From: Bombus terrestris | Lineage: Eukaryota; Arthropoda; Insecta; Hymenoptera; Apidae | DNA length: 64,000 bases | Assembly: GCF_910591885.1 (NCBI RefSeq) | Contig: NC_063280.1 | Span: 7,936,001 to 8,000,000 of the forward strand | Direction: 5' to 3' | Shown: positions 1 through 12,784 of the stretch, piece after piece | How the letters are laid out: every line of letters starts with the position of its first letter | Position numbering within the stretch: position 1 is the first letter of the stretch | Position numbers and translations under genes: made by a program | Notes under the pieces: generated by a model | The model's input: only the letters and a program-made list of their open reading frames with translations | Told to the model about the DNA's origin: nothing | Database searches by the model: none

Positions 1-76
1 GATTGGATAATTTAATATCCAATAGTATGAAGAAATATTCAAAAGATTTCTTTACATTACTATTCTATCTTTTCAG

Positions 77-297
77 GTAAAAATTGGCCAATTGGTAGCA
101 GCAAAATTCGGTTTTAATAAGCAATGGTACAGAGCTGAAGTTATTTCCCTACCTGGAAGTAATCAATGTGAAGTCTTTTACTTAGATTATGGAGATCATG
201 AAATAATCCACCCCAGTTGCATAGTGGAACTTCGAACCGATTTTCTCAGTTTAAGATTGCAAGCGATCGAGTGTTCAATGGCCAATATTAAACCACC
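77..297 (+). CDS. papi: papi exon: Tudor core
   Basis: The exon follows a pyrimidine-rich TCTTTTCAG acceptor and ends at CC|GTAAGT, in phase 2. It encodes the Tudor beta-barrel with VFYLDYGDHE and LRTDFL. The intron that follows is 10.1 kb, against 0.7-1.0 kb for the next two. Confidence 0.8.
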
Positions 298-2507
298 GTA
301 AGTTAATTTCTAATTAAATTAATTTAGTTAAATATAAAAATATACTAAAATTTATAAAAACGTTCTTTATTAAAGTTATTCGTTGGAATTATATATTTTC
401 AACAGTATTTTATAAGTAATCGAACTTTCTATAGAATTTATATCATATCTTGATTTATCCTTTTGAAAACTATAAAACCATTGACTGACATTTATAACAT
501 TTCACAATTAATTACTAAATTGCTTATACATGAAGAAAGGGAGACTTCAATTGCTTAATTCACTATCATCTATGTTACTTGATCTTGAACTGCTAATACC
601 AGCTTCACAAACTTCATTGAATAATTCTGGGTTTGTTTGTTCCATCATTTTCCATGCTAAGCTTTTGTTGAGCATCGTTATATTTTTCTCGCAATATGCC
701 AAACTCGCTCTTTTAAGCGCATCACAGCCAAACTCGTCTGCAACCAAAAGTCTGCTAGCTACATTTTCTGGAGTTATCGTTTCGATAAGATTTCTTTCGC
801 AGAGTTCTTTTAACCCTAAAAAAGATTATTACCAACAGCTTTATTAATTGAAATCACATTTCTAATAAAAATTCCACGGTACTGGAGCATGTAATACCTT
901 GTAGGCAAAAGCGTTCAGCCAAAGATAAAAGTTCCTGAGCGAAAATATCCAAATTATCAACGTGATCGCTATAAATGTATCGTAACAATTCTTCTGTCAC
1001 TTCTTTGCTAAGATCCAGTAAATTCAGAGCATACACATAATGATTCTAAAATATTTTTATATAAAATATTATTAAAGAATTAGAGTATTTAATAACGAAG
1101 GACGCTGAGTGCTCACCCATGAAAGTAAATTCAATTAAAAATTATTTCTACTATATGATTATGTCACGCAAAAAATTATACATATATTTTTATAATTAAT
1201 TGTAGTATGTTAGTTAGCAGAAAACAATAAAAAAAGATCAAAATAATAATTTATTAATTACAACAAATACATTAAACTTCTACAAAATTATATTAATTTT
1301 ACGCAAGCACATAATAAAAGAAATTTCATTTTAAACGTCAAATTCTTGCAATAAGGTGAATATTAATGTTCTAATGTTAACGTTAAGGCTTTAATAAATA
1401 CGATATCAGAATATGGATTTGTTATATCGTTTATGGACTTCAGAATAAATTAATTCGAACATTCTGTAACATTGGCACAGAATAACTTCTGACACGTACA
1501 TTGGAACTTTCGTTTCCTTTGTCGATTATATCTTCTTCTAATTCTCTCATGTCCGATATCTTATCTTCTGCGGTATCCGATTTCGAGCTTTTCCTGTTAT
1601 TCAATTCTCTTATGGGCGAAATCATTTCAGCGAGAACGTTGCTACGAGCAGCCAATATGTTGCTGTGAACTGGAATTTCCATTTTATTCAAACCCCCGCA
1701 AGTCAACTTGGTGTCTGCGCCATACGAATGCTTTAATAATCTTGCCATATCCTGGAACATATTAATTCATTGCCTAATTTATATAATTGCCATTTTATTC
1801 CTTATATTTTTTCTGATCAATTCTATGTTATGCAGTTGTATTAAACTCCTGAAATGTTTTAATACTTAAATTATCCATTTATATTTAAAAAAATATCATT
1901 TATTTTATTTGAAAGGATTTATTCCCTTTTCAATCTCGCTTTATATTAACGTAACTTGAAAAATAGTTCTTTTCTCGTGAACCGATAAAATTCTCCGTAG
2001 AATGAGTTTCAAACTCTGTTTAAATGGGTTTCTATTATATGTACTGATTGTGAGAGTACTTGCCTGCGACAAGTGGTGTTTCTCGCTTTCGTAATGGATT
2101 ATCTGTATCTTAACCATTAACATCACCTCGCCGTTCTTCTTTAAATGCCTGTCGGCGATGGACAAGTCCCTGTATCCCAAGGAAATGATGTCCGTGTATG
2201 ATTTCAGCTCAAGTATTGTCCTGCTAACGTGACAGTACTCCCAGTGTTTAACGTCAGCATTGAAAACTGCAAATTGAAATCGTATCTTCGCTTGTTCCGC
2301 TTCATCTACGGTGCAGTTCAACATGTTCAGGCACAATACCATCGGGTTTATCATTCGTTTGCCTGTTATCAAACAGTGGATCATCCATTTCTTGTAATAA
2401 AGTCGATATCAATGATTGTTTCGAATGGAAAAAAGAAACGGAGGAAAATGGGAAGATGAACTGAATTCTGAGAAATGCCGCGATAAAGCTGAAAAACGGT
2501 CTGCGTT

Positions 2508-2541
<34 letters not shown>

Positions 2542-5500
2542 CGAATCAAATATAACAAGTTCCATTACAAAGAAAATAAAAATCGGAAACTCTCGCGTAT
2601 GTTAAAATGAGAATTTGAAAGAATAAATAGCAAAGTTACAATGTATCTCAAGTTAGGCTATAAAAGCTTCTCTAGTTAAATCACATCGTGTCTCAAGTTA
2701 AATCATTCCAAGTCTTGATTTGGTTTATCCATAAAATAATATTTCAAGTGTAAGTGTAACGTTATACTGTGGGAAAGATGATTCAGATTAGTAATGATCG
2801 AAACGATAGACTTATAGTTGGGATAACGTTCTTCTTACCATCAGGATTCTTCCAGAATCTGATGGACAAATTCCACGTGCTTCGAATATCGTTCACATTG
2901 ATGTCGAACGACGGGCTATCGATTAACTTTTTCTTTAAAATAATCTTTCTGTAATTTGGAACGGGCCACGTGTATTTAAACACGACGTCCGAGACAGCTG
3001 GCACCAGCAACTCCATATTATCGTATTTTTATGTAAACGAAAGAGCCTAGGGTAATCAAGTGGCGATTAATCATTCACATATACGTAAAAAGGCTTCACT
3101 TATCTGAATTTATCACAACCTATGTAGCCGGATTATTCATATCACAGAAGTTGGTTCGTTTCACCTGCTACCTATAACCTTTTGCTTAAACAATGGGATA
3201 TATTCAGATAAGCGAATTCAATTAAAGTTCAGTTAATCGAGCAATATATGGAGTTCTATTGTACATTGAACGAAGAAACTATTATTAAGATATATATAGT
3301 AAAAAATATCGAATGAAAGAAGAATCGAATAACGAAATGCGAGTCTTGTATCTTTTAATTTTGTAAGATGTTTGAAAAGTCTGTGAAAAAGCTTTTCAAA
3401 CTCTTTCAAGAAAATTCGTATTTTTATCGTATCTCGCACTCGTCTCAGCTGTATTCGTTTCGTGCTTTGTTTTCTCTCGCATCTGTCTGTTTATCTATGT
3501 CGTTGAAAGTAATTTTGCTAATTATTTACAAAGCGGTCGAGCTGGCTGATTTTAATAACCTTAAAACGTGTTGTCAAGGTTGGAATTCTAAACAATCTTT
3601 CCTTATAGACGTAGCTGCCGTACACGGCTTTAGTTTTCGAGTTACAAAGCAATTTACGTGTTTAATAGTACATGCGGATATTTAACAATTTATTTTAGAG
3701 ACTTTCGTTATGTAAACAATCCTACAACCATGGCAGATATATTTGTCGCATTTTCGAGCAATCGAAGACCAGAATAAAGTGCGATGTTACATGTATCGAT
3801 TGATTCATCGAAAATTATTTGACGCTACATCGAGTATATTGTTCCAGCCTAATCTATGACCCATCGATTTTTCTTTTCTATTTACACGATATTACAAATT
3901 CTCTCTTTCTTTCTCTCTCTCTCCTTTTTTCTCTTTCTCATCGATGGGTTAAGTTTAGGTTAGGTTGTATAGAAACGCGGCTACATATGAAAGAACACAG
4001 CGTAATCATCAGATCGTGAATGTTCACGCATCTATGGAAAATTTAAATGTGCAGAAACTTACAAAATATGCGTAGTACACGAAAAAATACGTGAAATACT
4101 GAAGGTAAAGTAGATATTATAGTATACGGTAGCAATTCTCTATCTAGATTCTATTTACTCAATTACATTTATAGAAATATGAAATCGCATAAATATCCGC
4201 GGTCCACTAATCATAACCTAAATTTAATTGCAGTTTTCTGCGAATGCTTCGGAACTAAGTCGAACTGTGATCACGTGTATAGAGAGAAATTGTCGAGAAT
4301 GTTGATCTTGATAATACGTTTCAAGGTCATTGAAAACGGTCAAGCCATTCGTTCCGTAAATAATTAATTACCGTAATCTCGTGGCGCACAGCCACAATAA
4401 AGCTTTGCGCTAAAGTGCGCAAAACACTTTACCGATTGTTGGTCCCGTACAGCGGAAAACTTTGCGATAGAAATCGCAAGATCAACGTGAAACGCACGTG
4501 TGCATAACTTTGGCGGACCGCCAGTTTTTGATCTTAATTTATCTTTCATTTAAAGAGTTGCTTGGCGGTTATTCGCTCGTCGTTTACTCTTTTGTTTAGA
4601 CGTTTTATCGAAATCCGCGTTTTATTCCAGAAGGAAACACGTGTTCAGAGAACGATCGAACGCGAAAAAACAAACGGATCGTATTTTAACGCATCCTCGT
4701 CGAACGAAATTCGATGCAACTTACAACGACTAGTAACCTGAGCGCAATGTTGTTTCGATACACTATAAAGTGGAAGAATAAGATAATCAATCACATTCAC
4801 GCTAAAGATCATATTCAGCGAAACGGGTAATTTTATAGCTATCTCGCCTGTAAGTCTCTACCCGATGCAACAAAACATTGTTACGTAACAGATGTTTTTG
4901 CAACTCTGTTGTCTACAAGATATATTTTTATAATTTCTTATCACAAGTCGTGACAAGTAAAAATATTTGCGTATCGTTGTCCACAGGCAAACATAAGAAA
5001 TAAAAGAGCAAAACATAAGAAAACAAGTGAAACAACTCTTGCAATTTTGGAATTCTTATGTTTATATTATTCTGTTATTAGAAAAGCTTTCGTTCAACTT
5101 AACTGCATTACATTGGAATATCAGTGGCAACGAGGGCCGAGAGTTTAATCAATCTTTTAAAACGGAGTTTCGTCCGTAACTAGCCTAAATAAATCGAAGA
5201 TGGTTAACTGCTCTGTGCCGTTTAGCGTTAAAGTGACTAAAGGAGAAATTTAATAGCAGTTATCGGAACGGCAATCGTACAAATGGAATCAATGAAGATT
5301 CAAACCGATGCAATTTCAATTGCTACGGCAATCGACTGGATATCAATTGTAAAACTTCGTATTTGCTCGTGCTCTTTTTGTACCGATGTTACCGCAACTT
5401 TAATCGAGAACGAGCAGAGAAGTATCAACGCATCCGTTTCAATTTGTTTCAACTACCAAGTAAAGTCACGAAATAACGATTAAATATTTTTAATCGAATG

Positions 5501-8500
5501 GAGAAAGACAGAGGCGAAGACGAAGAGAATGATGAAACCGTAATTTTCTCGAGTTTTGAAACGACGGATAGAACATTTTAAGATAGCTGTTGCAACTTCT
5601 TCGAAAGCTTTGAAAAGCTTCTACACAAAATGTGTCGCAAAAAGCAACCGATGACGAGTATACTCGCCAAGCACAGAGTATGTGTAGCTGTTACGATATA
5701 GAATAAAGCCGCAACTGTTTTATTTTTGAACTTTATTACTGACAGGGCTCGTCGTAACACAAAATACTGCCATTTCTTCGTGACGAGTATACTCGTCGAA
5801 AGACAGATGGGAATGTTTCTCATTAAAACAAAGATGTAACGATTCGAAAGATTTTGGGGAATCGAACCTGATAGGAGAACGACGAGGCGAGTAGAACGGA
5901 AATAGAAAGCGTTAAAGCGTTTCAAAGTGGTCTGCGGCTTTCTGGCAACCAGGCACTCGTCGACCGGATTTGCCCTCGAAAGCCGTCGTGTCGCGTGTAA
6001 CCGAAGACTGTCGGCACCGCGGTAATTCCAACTCGAAAACCATCGTGTGTGCATTACTTCGAGGTTGTGCCGGTGATTAGCTGTTTCTCGGCACGCGATA
6101 CGAGCCCCGGTATTCGGTCAGATTGATTAAATTCACATTCGATTGCTACCCCGCAGCGGAATCTATTCCCATTCTGATCGTTCGGGGCATTGCGAAGATG
6201 CTCCGATTTTTCCTTCCATTTCACGTGCACACAGCCATTGTCCACTTACGAGTGCGCTACGAATATCTATGAAAATTCATATTTTTATGAATACAATGGA
6301 AAAGAAAAAAGAGAAGAAGTAGAATCTAGATAGAGAATTGTTCTGTCTGCAATTGGGTAAGGTGCCCAAATTTCGTCCTCCGATAGCTTTTTTACCATTT
6401 ATCCAGAACTAAATTAATTATTTAATCTGAAAAGATCTGCACAATTACGTCGAAATATTAGTAACGAAGATCTGTAATTTCATAAAAATTTGCACAAACA
6501 GAGTAAAAAATATATATGTAAAGGCACGCGTTTTTCAGTCGTTAAGAAACGTGTTCCTAATTTCATCCCCTTGCTTTCGATGAGAAAATGTCTATATCAT
6601 TCGCATTACGTCTCACTATAAAACTACATGCACAATATATGAGACAAACCACGGATCTATACAAAATTAAATGTGCACAGCTGATGGAGCACGCGGTGTA
6701 TCTAACCCGCTTTTTTATCGTCGCATCACTCGACCACACTGTGACAATTCCTTTCCAAAAACACGTTCCTAACCGACCAAATCTAATCCCTGTAGGGGAC
6801 CAAAATTAGGCGCAAAGCCACTGTTTAATATAAACGACAGGTTCTAATCGATAAGCGACAGGAGGAGATCGCCACTTCGGAGTATGAAAATAGAAGCAAT
6901 ATACTACAGGTCGCTAAAAATAAACAGTTGAATTACACGTATCTGCTTAAGATGTTGAATTATGACTTCAAATATCAAGAAACAATGTAGCGCGCTATTG
7001 GCGGAGAGACAAGGCGTCACAGAACGTTCTACATACGACGAATTTTTTCGTTTTTAAATTCCAATTGCCGCTTACAGGCTGCAGCACTCGATAACGAAAT
7101 TTGGGCCCTTTACTATTACGACAAGTACTATATTTTGAATGGCTTACGTATTTTTGCGCATCCTGTCCATTTCGTCCATTTCTGCACATCTTCCAATAGA
7201 TGGATAAACTGCCGCGATCTATTTACGAGGATTACTTTGAATATATCGTTGCGGTCGGATTTATTGTATTTTTAGAGTATATTATCTTCTATAGTTTTAT
7301 CGATTTTATTAATTTTAGAACTTTGAAAGGAACGATCGAATTGCGTCAATGTAGCCGCTATCATTCTCTAAAATTACCGGCTTGAAAGGAGTTCCGCGAA
7401 CTTTCGTCATACCTCGAACGCGTCCAGAAAAATTCTCGGCAATGAGAGACGCGATGAGACCACCTGGTAATTTAAGACTGAATTAACAAATGGGGTAATC
7501 GCGTTAAACGATGTTTAATTGAAGACAACAACGACTTGGGAGATTATATTTGTGTTACAAACGAGGAGGTCGCTTAAAAAGATTAATTACCTGTCTTAGC
7601 TTATATTTCTAAACGATAAACTCGTGATCTCTAGTTGATATACATTCGCACGAAGCAACTGTACAAACATGCTTCTTATAGTAATAAAATAGTATTAAGT
7701 AATAAGACGCGTTTTCTTATATTTTATCATTTTCGCGATATTTATTATATTTATATTATTGTATTTTAATATCTCTCGCGATCGTCGCTACACTGCGGAT
7801 ATTTATGGGGATTAGTACAATTTTATGAATATCATAAATATTATTTATACTTTATACTTTTAATATCTTACGTATTTCTGTATTATCTGCATTATGTGCA
7901 TTCTGCACGCTTAAATTTTCTACCGTCTAATTATCGTTTAATATTAATAATAATAATAATAATTTTGTCGATCGAAAAGGATATTTCCGAACGATATTTC
8001 GTTTCGTAAGATCGGCTTTAAACTGCGCTTGAAAAAAGGAAATCGAAGCCTGCGACGACCGATGGAAAGTCGAGGGAGTAACATTTTCTCGTCCAACGTT
8101 CAAACCTTGTACCACTTGACACTGTTGCACGCGCTTGAAAAGCCCACGGCCGCGCACGAGAGCAAAATAAATGCGTACTTACGTAAATATAACGCACGCG
8201 TCTATTATCACGTTCATTAATGCATAGAGCGTAAAGTGCATGGAGCTAGCAAGAGCCTTTCGTGCCAGCGCGAAATCGCGAGTTCACTTTTCCACTTTCC
8301 ACTCGACGTCTCGTACGCGTTCACTTTGTTCTTATATTACTTTGAATATTTATTTATCCGTTGGATGAGATCAGTAAAAAACGAAAGGAGAGGCATAGAT
8401 TATTTCAAAGTTCACCAATGTCTTCCCATTTTTGGATCCCTCTCCCTTTTACTATCTATCAATTTTTCCAATTTTTTAAATAAACAGAATATCAAAAAAT

Positions 8501-11500
8501 TTCGTAACTTTTTCAATCGCCACTGTCGTGGTATCGCGTTCGATCACCGGTCGTTCTGGCTGCAGGGAAATAAAAATGATCGGTTTGCTTGCACACTTCC
8601 CTCCTCTTCTCTCTTTCTTTTTTCTCCCCCTTTTTCTTTTTACTTTGTGCGAGGATATCGTTCTGCACGATGATCGTGAAACGACTGAGAGATCCTCTGA
8701 CCATTGCCGAGGGTCTACGTTCGTCGTCCACTTCATCTTCTCGCACGTGTACAGCGTACACTTGTATCGTACCGTTTATAAATGGAACAAGACGTCCTGA
8801 AAGTGCTTCAGCCTCGTTAAATGGGGTTGTTCCACGCACACCTTTGTTTCGTGCGATGATAGCTCTATCAACCCTCGAATTCCAACTGAATTCTGCCTAT
8901 GAAACAGGGTTAATGGTAATTGCATAAAGAATCGCTGTTACGTAAAAGTTGCGGGCAATTGGGGCGAGAACGAAACCAGGGTATATCGTACGTTGCAAGG
9001 GAAAATATAACGAGAGAGCGTATGATTGATCGTTCATTTTCATCCTTTAATTATTTCGCGATTCAAACGTTCCCGAGAAACGAAAAAGAAGAAACAGGTG
9101 TTCGTCTTGATGGGATTGGCACGATGGTTTTGCGATCAGGAAAAGAATTTTAAAAAATTATTTTTCCAGCTATATTTAGTATACGAATGGTACACGGTTA
9201 AAATGTTCATTTTAAGGAATTTTCTCATACGCGTTCCTTAGCAACGGATACGCTAGTTGTACGAAATTGAGGTGTACAAGGAAAAAGTGATGTTCGATTT
9301 TTTAGAGTTTCCTCAGTTATATATTGCTTAAAATTATCAAGTAAAAATAGAAAATGACGCAGAATAAAATGAAGGATAAAGTGAGGTTTTATTTCCATAC
9401 ACGAGGAAATACGAAGACATTACACGATGAAAATAGATCTTCGTTTTTTGAGAAACTTGACGTTCCCCTTTTTCTTCTCCTCGACCATTGATACTCGTAT
9501 GCCCATAAAATTAATAAAAACGAATGCAGGATACAGATTTGATCATCCGCAGGTCGCGAGATTTCATTGAAACGTTCGGAGATCCGGAGATTCCAGTTCG
9601 ACGATTTCTACGTTATAAATCGTGGAACTGCGAATCGCAGGGATTTAGCTTCAAGATAGTAAAGCGCTGACTTTTATATTTAGGAAGCTGTGAATAGAAT
9701 ACACGCTTTGTTTAAATTACACGCTGACTGAAATTGTAATTTTAATCAATGGAACGTGATTCGAAGGCTCGCTATCGATGTATCGTGTACAGATGCTACA
9801 TAAATCAGTATTGTCGACATTGTCAGCGACACGCATTCTAACATAAATATTTGCACGCTGTTTGTACTCGCTCTGGCTGCCCCGTGTAATCGCGGTAACT
9901 AGCACAAAATTAGCGCAAGCAAAATTGTACGTAGTACGAACAGTATGAAAAGAATGGCATTTACATCGTGTAAAGAATAGAAAATTGTTTAAAAAGTCTA
10001 CGTCTCTTGTGAAAAATTATTTAACGAGACAGAAACATTAAACGTTTGAAAACGAACGAGCATGCTGCTGGCATACGATTCTCTTCTTGCTGGCAATTTA
10101 TCAACATATTTGTTACGTTACGCTTCGTGTAACGTCGCACTTATTGGACCCGCAATCGCCAATACTCTGTTGGGAAATTAAGGATCAAGCAATGAGAATA
10201 TTTCATTTTAATTGCAACTTGATTTGCAGTTAATTCTTTTTTTTTTTACTGGCAACTAAATAAAATTTTTCCCCGTTACACGGGTCATGATACGTATTTT
10301 GTTAATAATTATTTACTTTTACTATTTGAATGTAATATTTATAAGATATTCTTTAATTATTTGACGTTCCTTTTTGTGTGATGCAGGGGAACTGAATGGA
10401 CCAATGACGAATGTGACTTCTTCGCGGAGATCACGTTTTTAGCCGAGTGGAAAGTACTTTACGCCAAAGTTAAAGGTTTCAAAGAGAGAACCGTCGACTA
10501 TGGAAGATCTCATCGCGAAGGTTCACCGATTCCTTCCGTCGAGCTTTACAATAAATATGAGAACGAGGTATTTTAACGAGGATCTGTTCGATGAAACATT
10601 TACAAAATTATTTGAATATGTACAGTATAGTAGTGTCCATTCGAACGTTTACCAATCGACCGATTATTTCATTTTTATTTTCATTCGGTCAGAGACTACC
10701 GCTTATTAAAATCCGAAAATCCGAAACTGCTATTTTAACCATCTACAAAGTCGTCTACGTTTCAATTATTTTATATCTACTATACGTGTATACTTTATAC
10801 TATACATGGTGCGGTCGAATAACATGTACAAGCGAGTACGAGGTGATTCCTCAGGAAGAAAAATAAGAAGAAAATATGGAATAACATTTTTTCATGTAAG
10901 ATTTAGTTTAGGAGAAAATCGAGTTTGAAAATTTATCGAGTATATTTGAACGTGTTCCGGACTAGACGGGACTACATAATCGACAGGAGGTCGTTCTACG
11001 TGTGAAAGTAAGTGGAAAGCGCGGAATACAGTTTTCCTCAAGACCATTCGCTTCCGAAAAAAGAAATTCAAAGAGAAACTTTTATTCCATGTTTCGTTCA
11101 TATTTTTCCGTAAGGATTCACCTTGTACCCGCTTGGACATGTTATTCGGTCGCACCCTGTATATATTATCACTAACGATCGTACTATTTCGTATTGTATA
11201 TTTCTATAGTAATTTTCGTCGCTGTTATTTATTGCCATGGAATTGTACATTTTTTAACATGCGCAGGAAATTAACATCGGCCACGAGATGATAAAGGAAG
11301 GTTACGCCGAAGAAGAAACTGTACCATCAGCTGCTTCTTCGACGTTGTCGCTATTCTCACGCCACAACGACACCGGGGATCTTTCGACTCCGCCGCTGAC
11401 GAAGCGAGCTTTGAGTCCTGAAACGCCGATAAACACTTCACGTAAATTGGATTCGGCCATCGACTCGTCAAACACATCAACCCCAGATGTCGGCACGCCC

Positions 11501-12784
11501 ACTGATGTATCTGATGTACTGAGATCTGAAGTTAAAGAAATTCACCTAATTACGCCGCATGTAAATATATTGGAATTTTGCTTTGGACTTGCCATAAATT
11601 CAACTCTAATTTTAATCTACGTTCATAATGTTAATTCGAAACTAAAGAAGGTTTAATATCGCTTTGAGGTGGTTGTTGGTGAAGGTGCCCACAAGAAATA
11701 CTCTTGATGTTCAACAAAAAAGCTTATTAAACTATTAACAATCAACAGTCAACAATTAACGATTAACTATCAAGAGTTAATAATCACGTCTCTTTAATTG
11801 TGTTTGCTTCGCTTTCGCACTTCGCACCTCGGGGCAGAATGAATCTTTGGTTCGAAACCAAACGGTTTCTTTTCTTTGTTGTCCATCGATATCCCCACTA
11901 CTCACGTATTTATTAGATGTCCGCGAATATTCGGCGAAAAGACCGTAGGGATATCGATGGTACGTTAAGCATGTCCGCCTTACGCTTTGAAGGTATAGCG
12001 CTTTGTGTCGCGAAGCCGTTGGAAAGTTCCGTGGTCGAGTGTCGCCGCAGCTTCTTGCACGAAGCTCGAGACAAGGAAATTCAAAGGCGAGAGAAGCCAC
12101 GTAATTCATCGTTAACGAAATTATCAATTCCTATTTATGCAAATTCCTATTTTCGTGGATACGGACGAAAAATCGAAAGTGGAACTTAAATGCGAATCGA
12201 GGAATACTTTATCTCTTACAGCTCTCTTTGCATATCGATAAATTTTGTAAATTCGTTCACGTTCGAAGATCTCTTATAAATACACGAACACGTGCACGGT
12301 CTACCGATCGAAAGCAGAAAATTATAAGAAACGTAGAAAAGATTTTTGTAACAAAATCTACGACGCCGGAAGTCGTCGAGATCGGGATTGAGCGTAGAAA
12401 GCGCGCGGACGCCGATCTTTTTCTCTTCTTCTGCGGCGCGTAGCTGGCAAAACACGCTCGGCTGCGGTTAACCATTCAATCGTCGAATACATCGCGATCA
12501 TTAACCGCGTCTGTATCGATTTCTTTCAGAAACCACGCGATTGGACCGGGGAAATCGATCCGGTGACATCGAAGAAGGACAAGACGAATCGCTTCATCGA
12601 AAACGAGAAGGAAGTTCAACGGGACGACGGCCGTACTTCTCGCCCTCCAAACGGCACTTACATCCCGTTGGAGTGCCCCCAAAAACAGGAACGTCCATGG
12701 CAAGTCTCGAAATTCTCGCGAGTCGCTCCGGCTGGTTTCGAGAGTGATATGTCTGATGACTCGGACGTGATGGAGCTGGGGTAA
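77..12784 (+). CDS. papi: Tudor and KH domain protein (TDRKH/Papi), 3' part, four exons
   Basis: Exons 77-297, 10387-10567, 11267-11560 and 12530-12784 join in phase (2, 0, 0) to give the last 316 residues; earlier exons, where the KH domains should lie, are outside the window. Residues 1-74 form a Tudor core: VKIGQLVAAKF, then WYRAEV, the FYLDYGDHE strand and LRTDFLSLRLQAIEC, which is the TDRKH signature. The next exon (GTEWTNDECDFFAEIT, AEWKVLYAKV) and the INIGHEMIKEGYA segment follow the order of the extended Tudor of TDRKH. The C-terminus is low complexity and acidic, ending SDMSDDSDVMELG. Family knowledge: TDRKH/Papi sits on the mitochondrial outer membrane and binds dimethyl-arginine PIWI proteins during piRNA 3' trimming. 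The aromatic and acidic positions of the methyl-arginine pocket appear kept (Y, F, YLDYGD). The 10-kb first visible intron contains another gene on the opposite strand. Assignment to TDRKH rather than another Tudor protein rests on the C-terminal segments. Confidence 0.83.
298..546. other. papi intron, 3' flank of nested gene
   Basis: AT-rich intron start on the plus strand and probable 3' UTR of the nested antisense gene. Apart from the poly(A) hexamer nothing else is recognisable. Confidence 0.5.
366..371 (-). terminator. Polyadenylation signal AATAAA of the SPOP-like gene
   Basis: On the minus strand the hexamer AATAAA lies 176 bp downstream of the TGA stop of the MATH-BTB gene. It is a plausible cleavage signal, but AATAAA is frequent in AT-rich DNA, so this is a candidate only. 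Confidence 0.35.
547..3016 (-). CDS. MATH-BTB-BACK protein, SPOP-like E3 adaptor, nested antisense in papi intron
   Basis: Five exons, in transcription order 3016-2839, 2362-2064, 1751-1500, 1045-898 and 815-547, join in phase to give 381 residues, close to the 374 of human SPOP. The start is the ATG at 3016 (MELLVPAVSDVVFKYTWPV). Residues about 10-155 are a MATH domain (KYTWPVPNYRK, SPSFDINV, FQFAVFNADVKHW). Residues 160-300 are a BTB fold (PVHSNILAARSNVLAEMI, VTEELLRYIYSDHVDNL) with a charged insert rich in Ser, Asp and Glu in the middle. Residues 300-375 are a BACK-like segment (ITPENVASRLLVADEFGC). The intron after exon 2 uses a CAG|GCAAGT donor. Proteins of this class link substrates (MATH) to Cullin-3 (BTB). 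The substrate-groove region differs from canonical SPOP, so this is a divergent paralogue rather than the roadkill/HIB orthologue. A minus-strand AATAAA lies at 366-371, 176 bp past the stop. Confidence 0.85.
2509..2543. repeat. (CT)n microsatellite
   Basis: Nearly perfect CT dinucleotide run with one TTT interruption, inside intron 1 of the nested SPOP-like gene. On the minus strand it reads as GA repeats and produces a spurious Arg-Glu repeat ORF. Confidence 0.9.
3017..10386. other. Long papi intron, rest; no supported gene
   Basis: About 7.4 kb of intron. It holds a (CT)-rich stretch near 3899-3940, an (AAT)n tract near 7941-7963, a pyrimidine-rich stretch at 8590-8645, a T run near 10240, and two copies of the palindrome CGAGTATACTCG (5655-5666 and 5784-5795). 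The longest open frame (5578-6054, minus, 158 codons) shows no domain, signal peptide or family resemblance and I treat it as chance. No tRNA-like fold or further exon was recognised. Confidence 0.5.
5653..5797. repeat. Pair of palindromes GACGAGTATACTCG about 130 bp apart
   Basis: CGAGTATACTCG occurs at 5655-5666 and again at 5784-5795; the second is embedded in the perfect 16-bp palindrome GACGAGTATACTCGTC (5782-5797). The intervening DNA is AT-rich and non-coding. It could be the end of a decayed mobile element or a short-period dispersed repeat. Confidence 0.55.

Noticed and set aside
2302..2565. Arg-Glu repeat ORF on the minus strand
   Set aside because: Product of the (CT)n microsatellite; the real MATH exon uses another frame and an acceptor at 2363.
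5860..5885. Minus-strand GGTTCGATTCC resembling a tRNA T-loop
   Set aside because: Flanking bases do not form the T stem and no acceptor or anticodon arm is present.
5578..6054. 158-codon minus-strand ORF in the papi intron
   Set aside because: No recognisable domain, no splice context, and this length is reachable by chance over six frames of 64 kb; the translation looks compositionally random.
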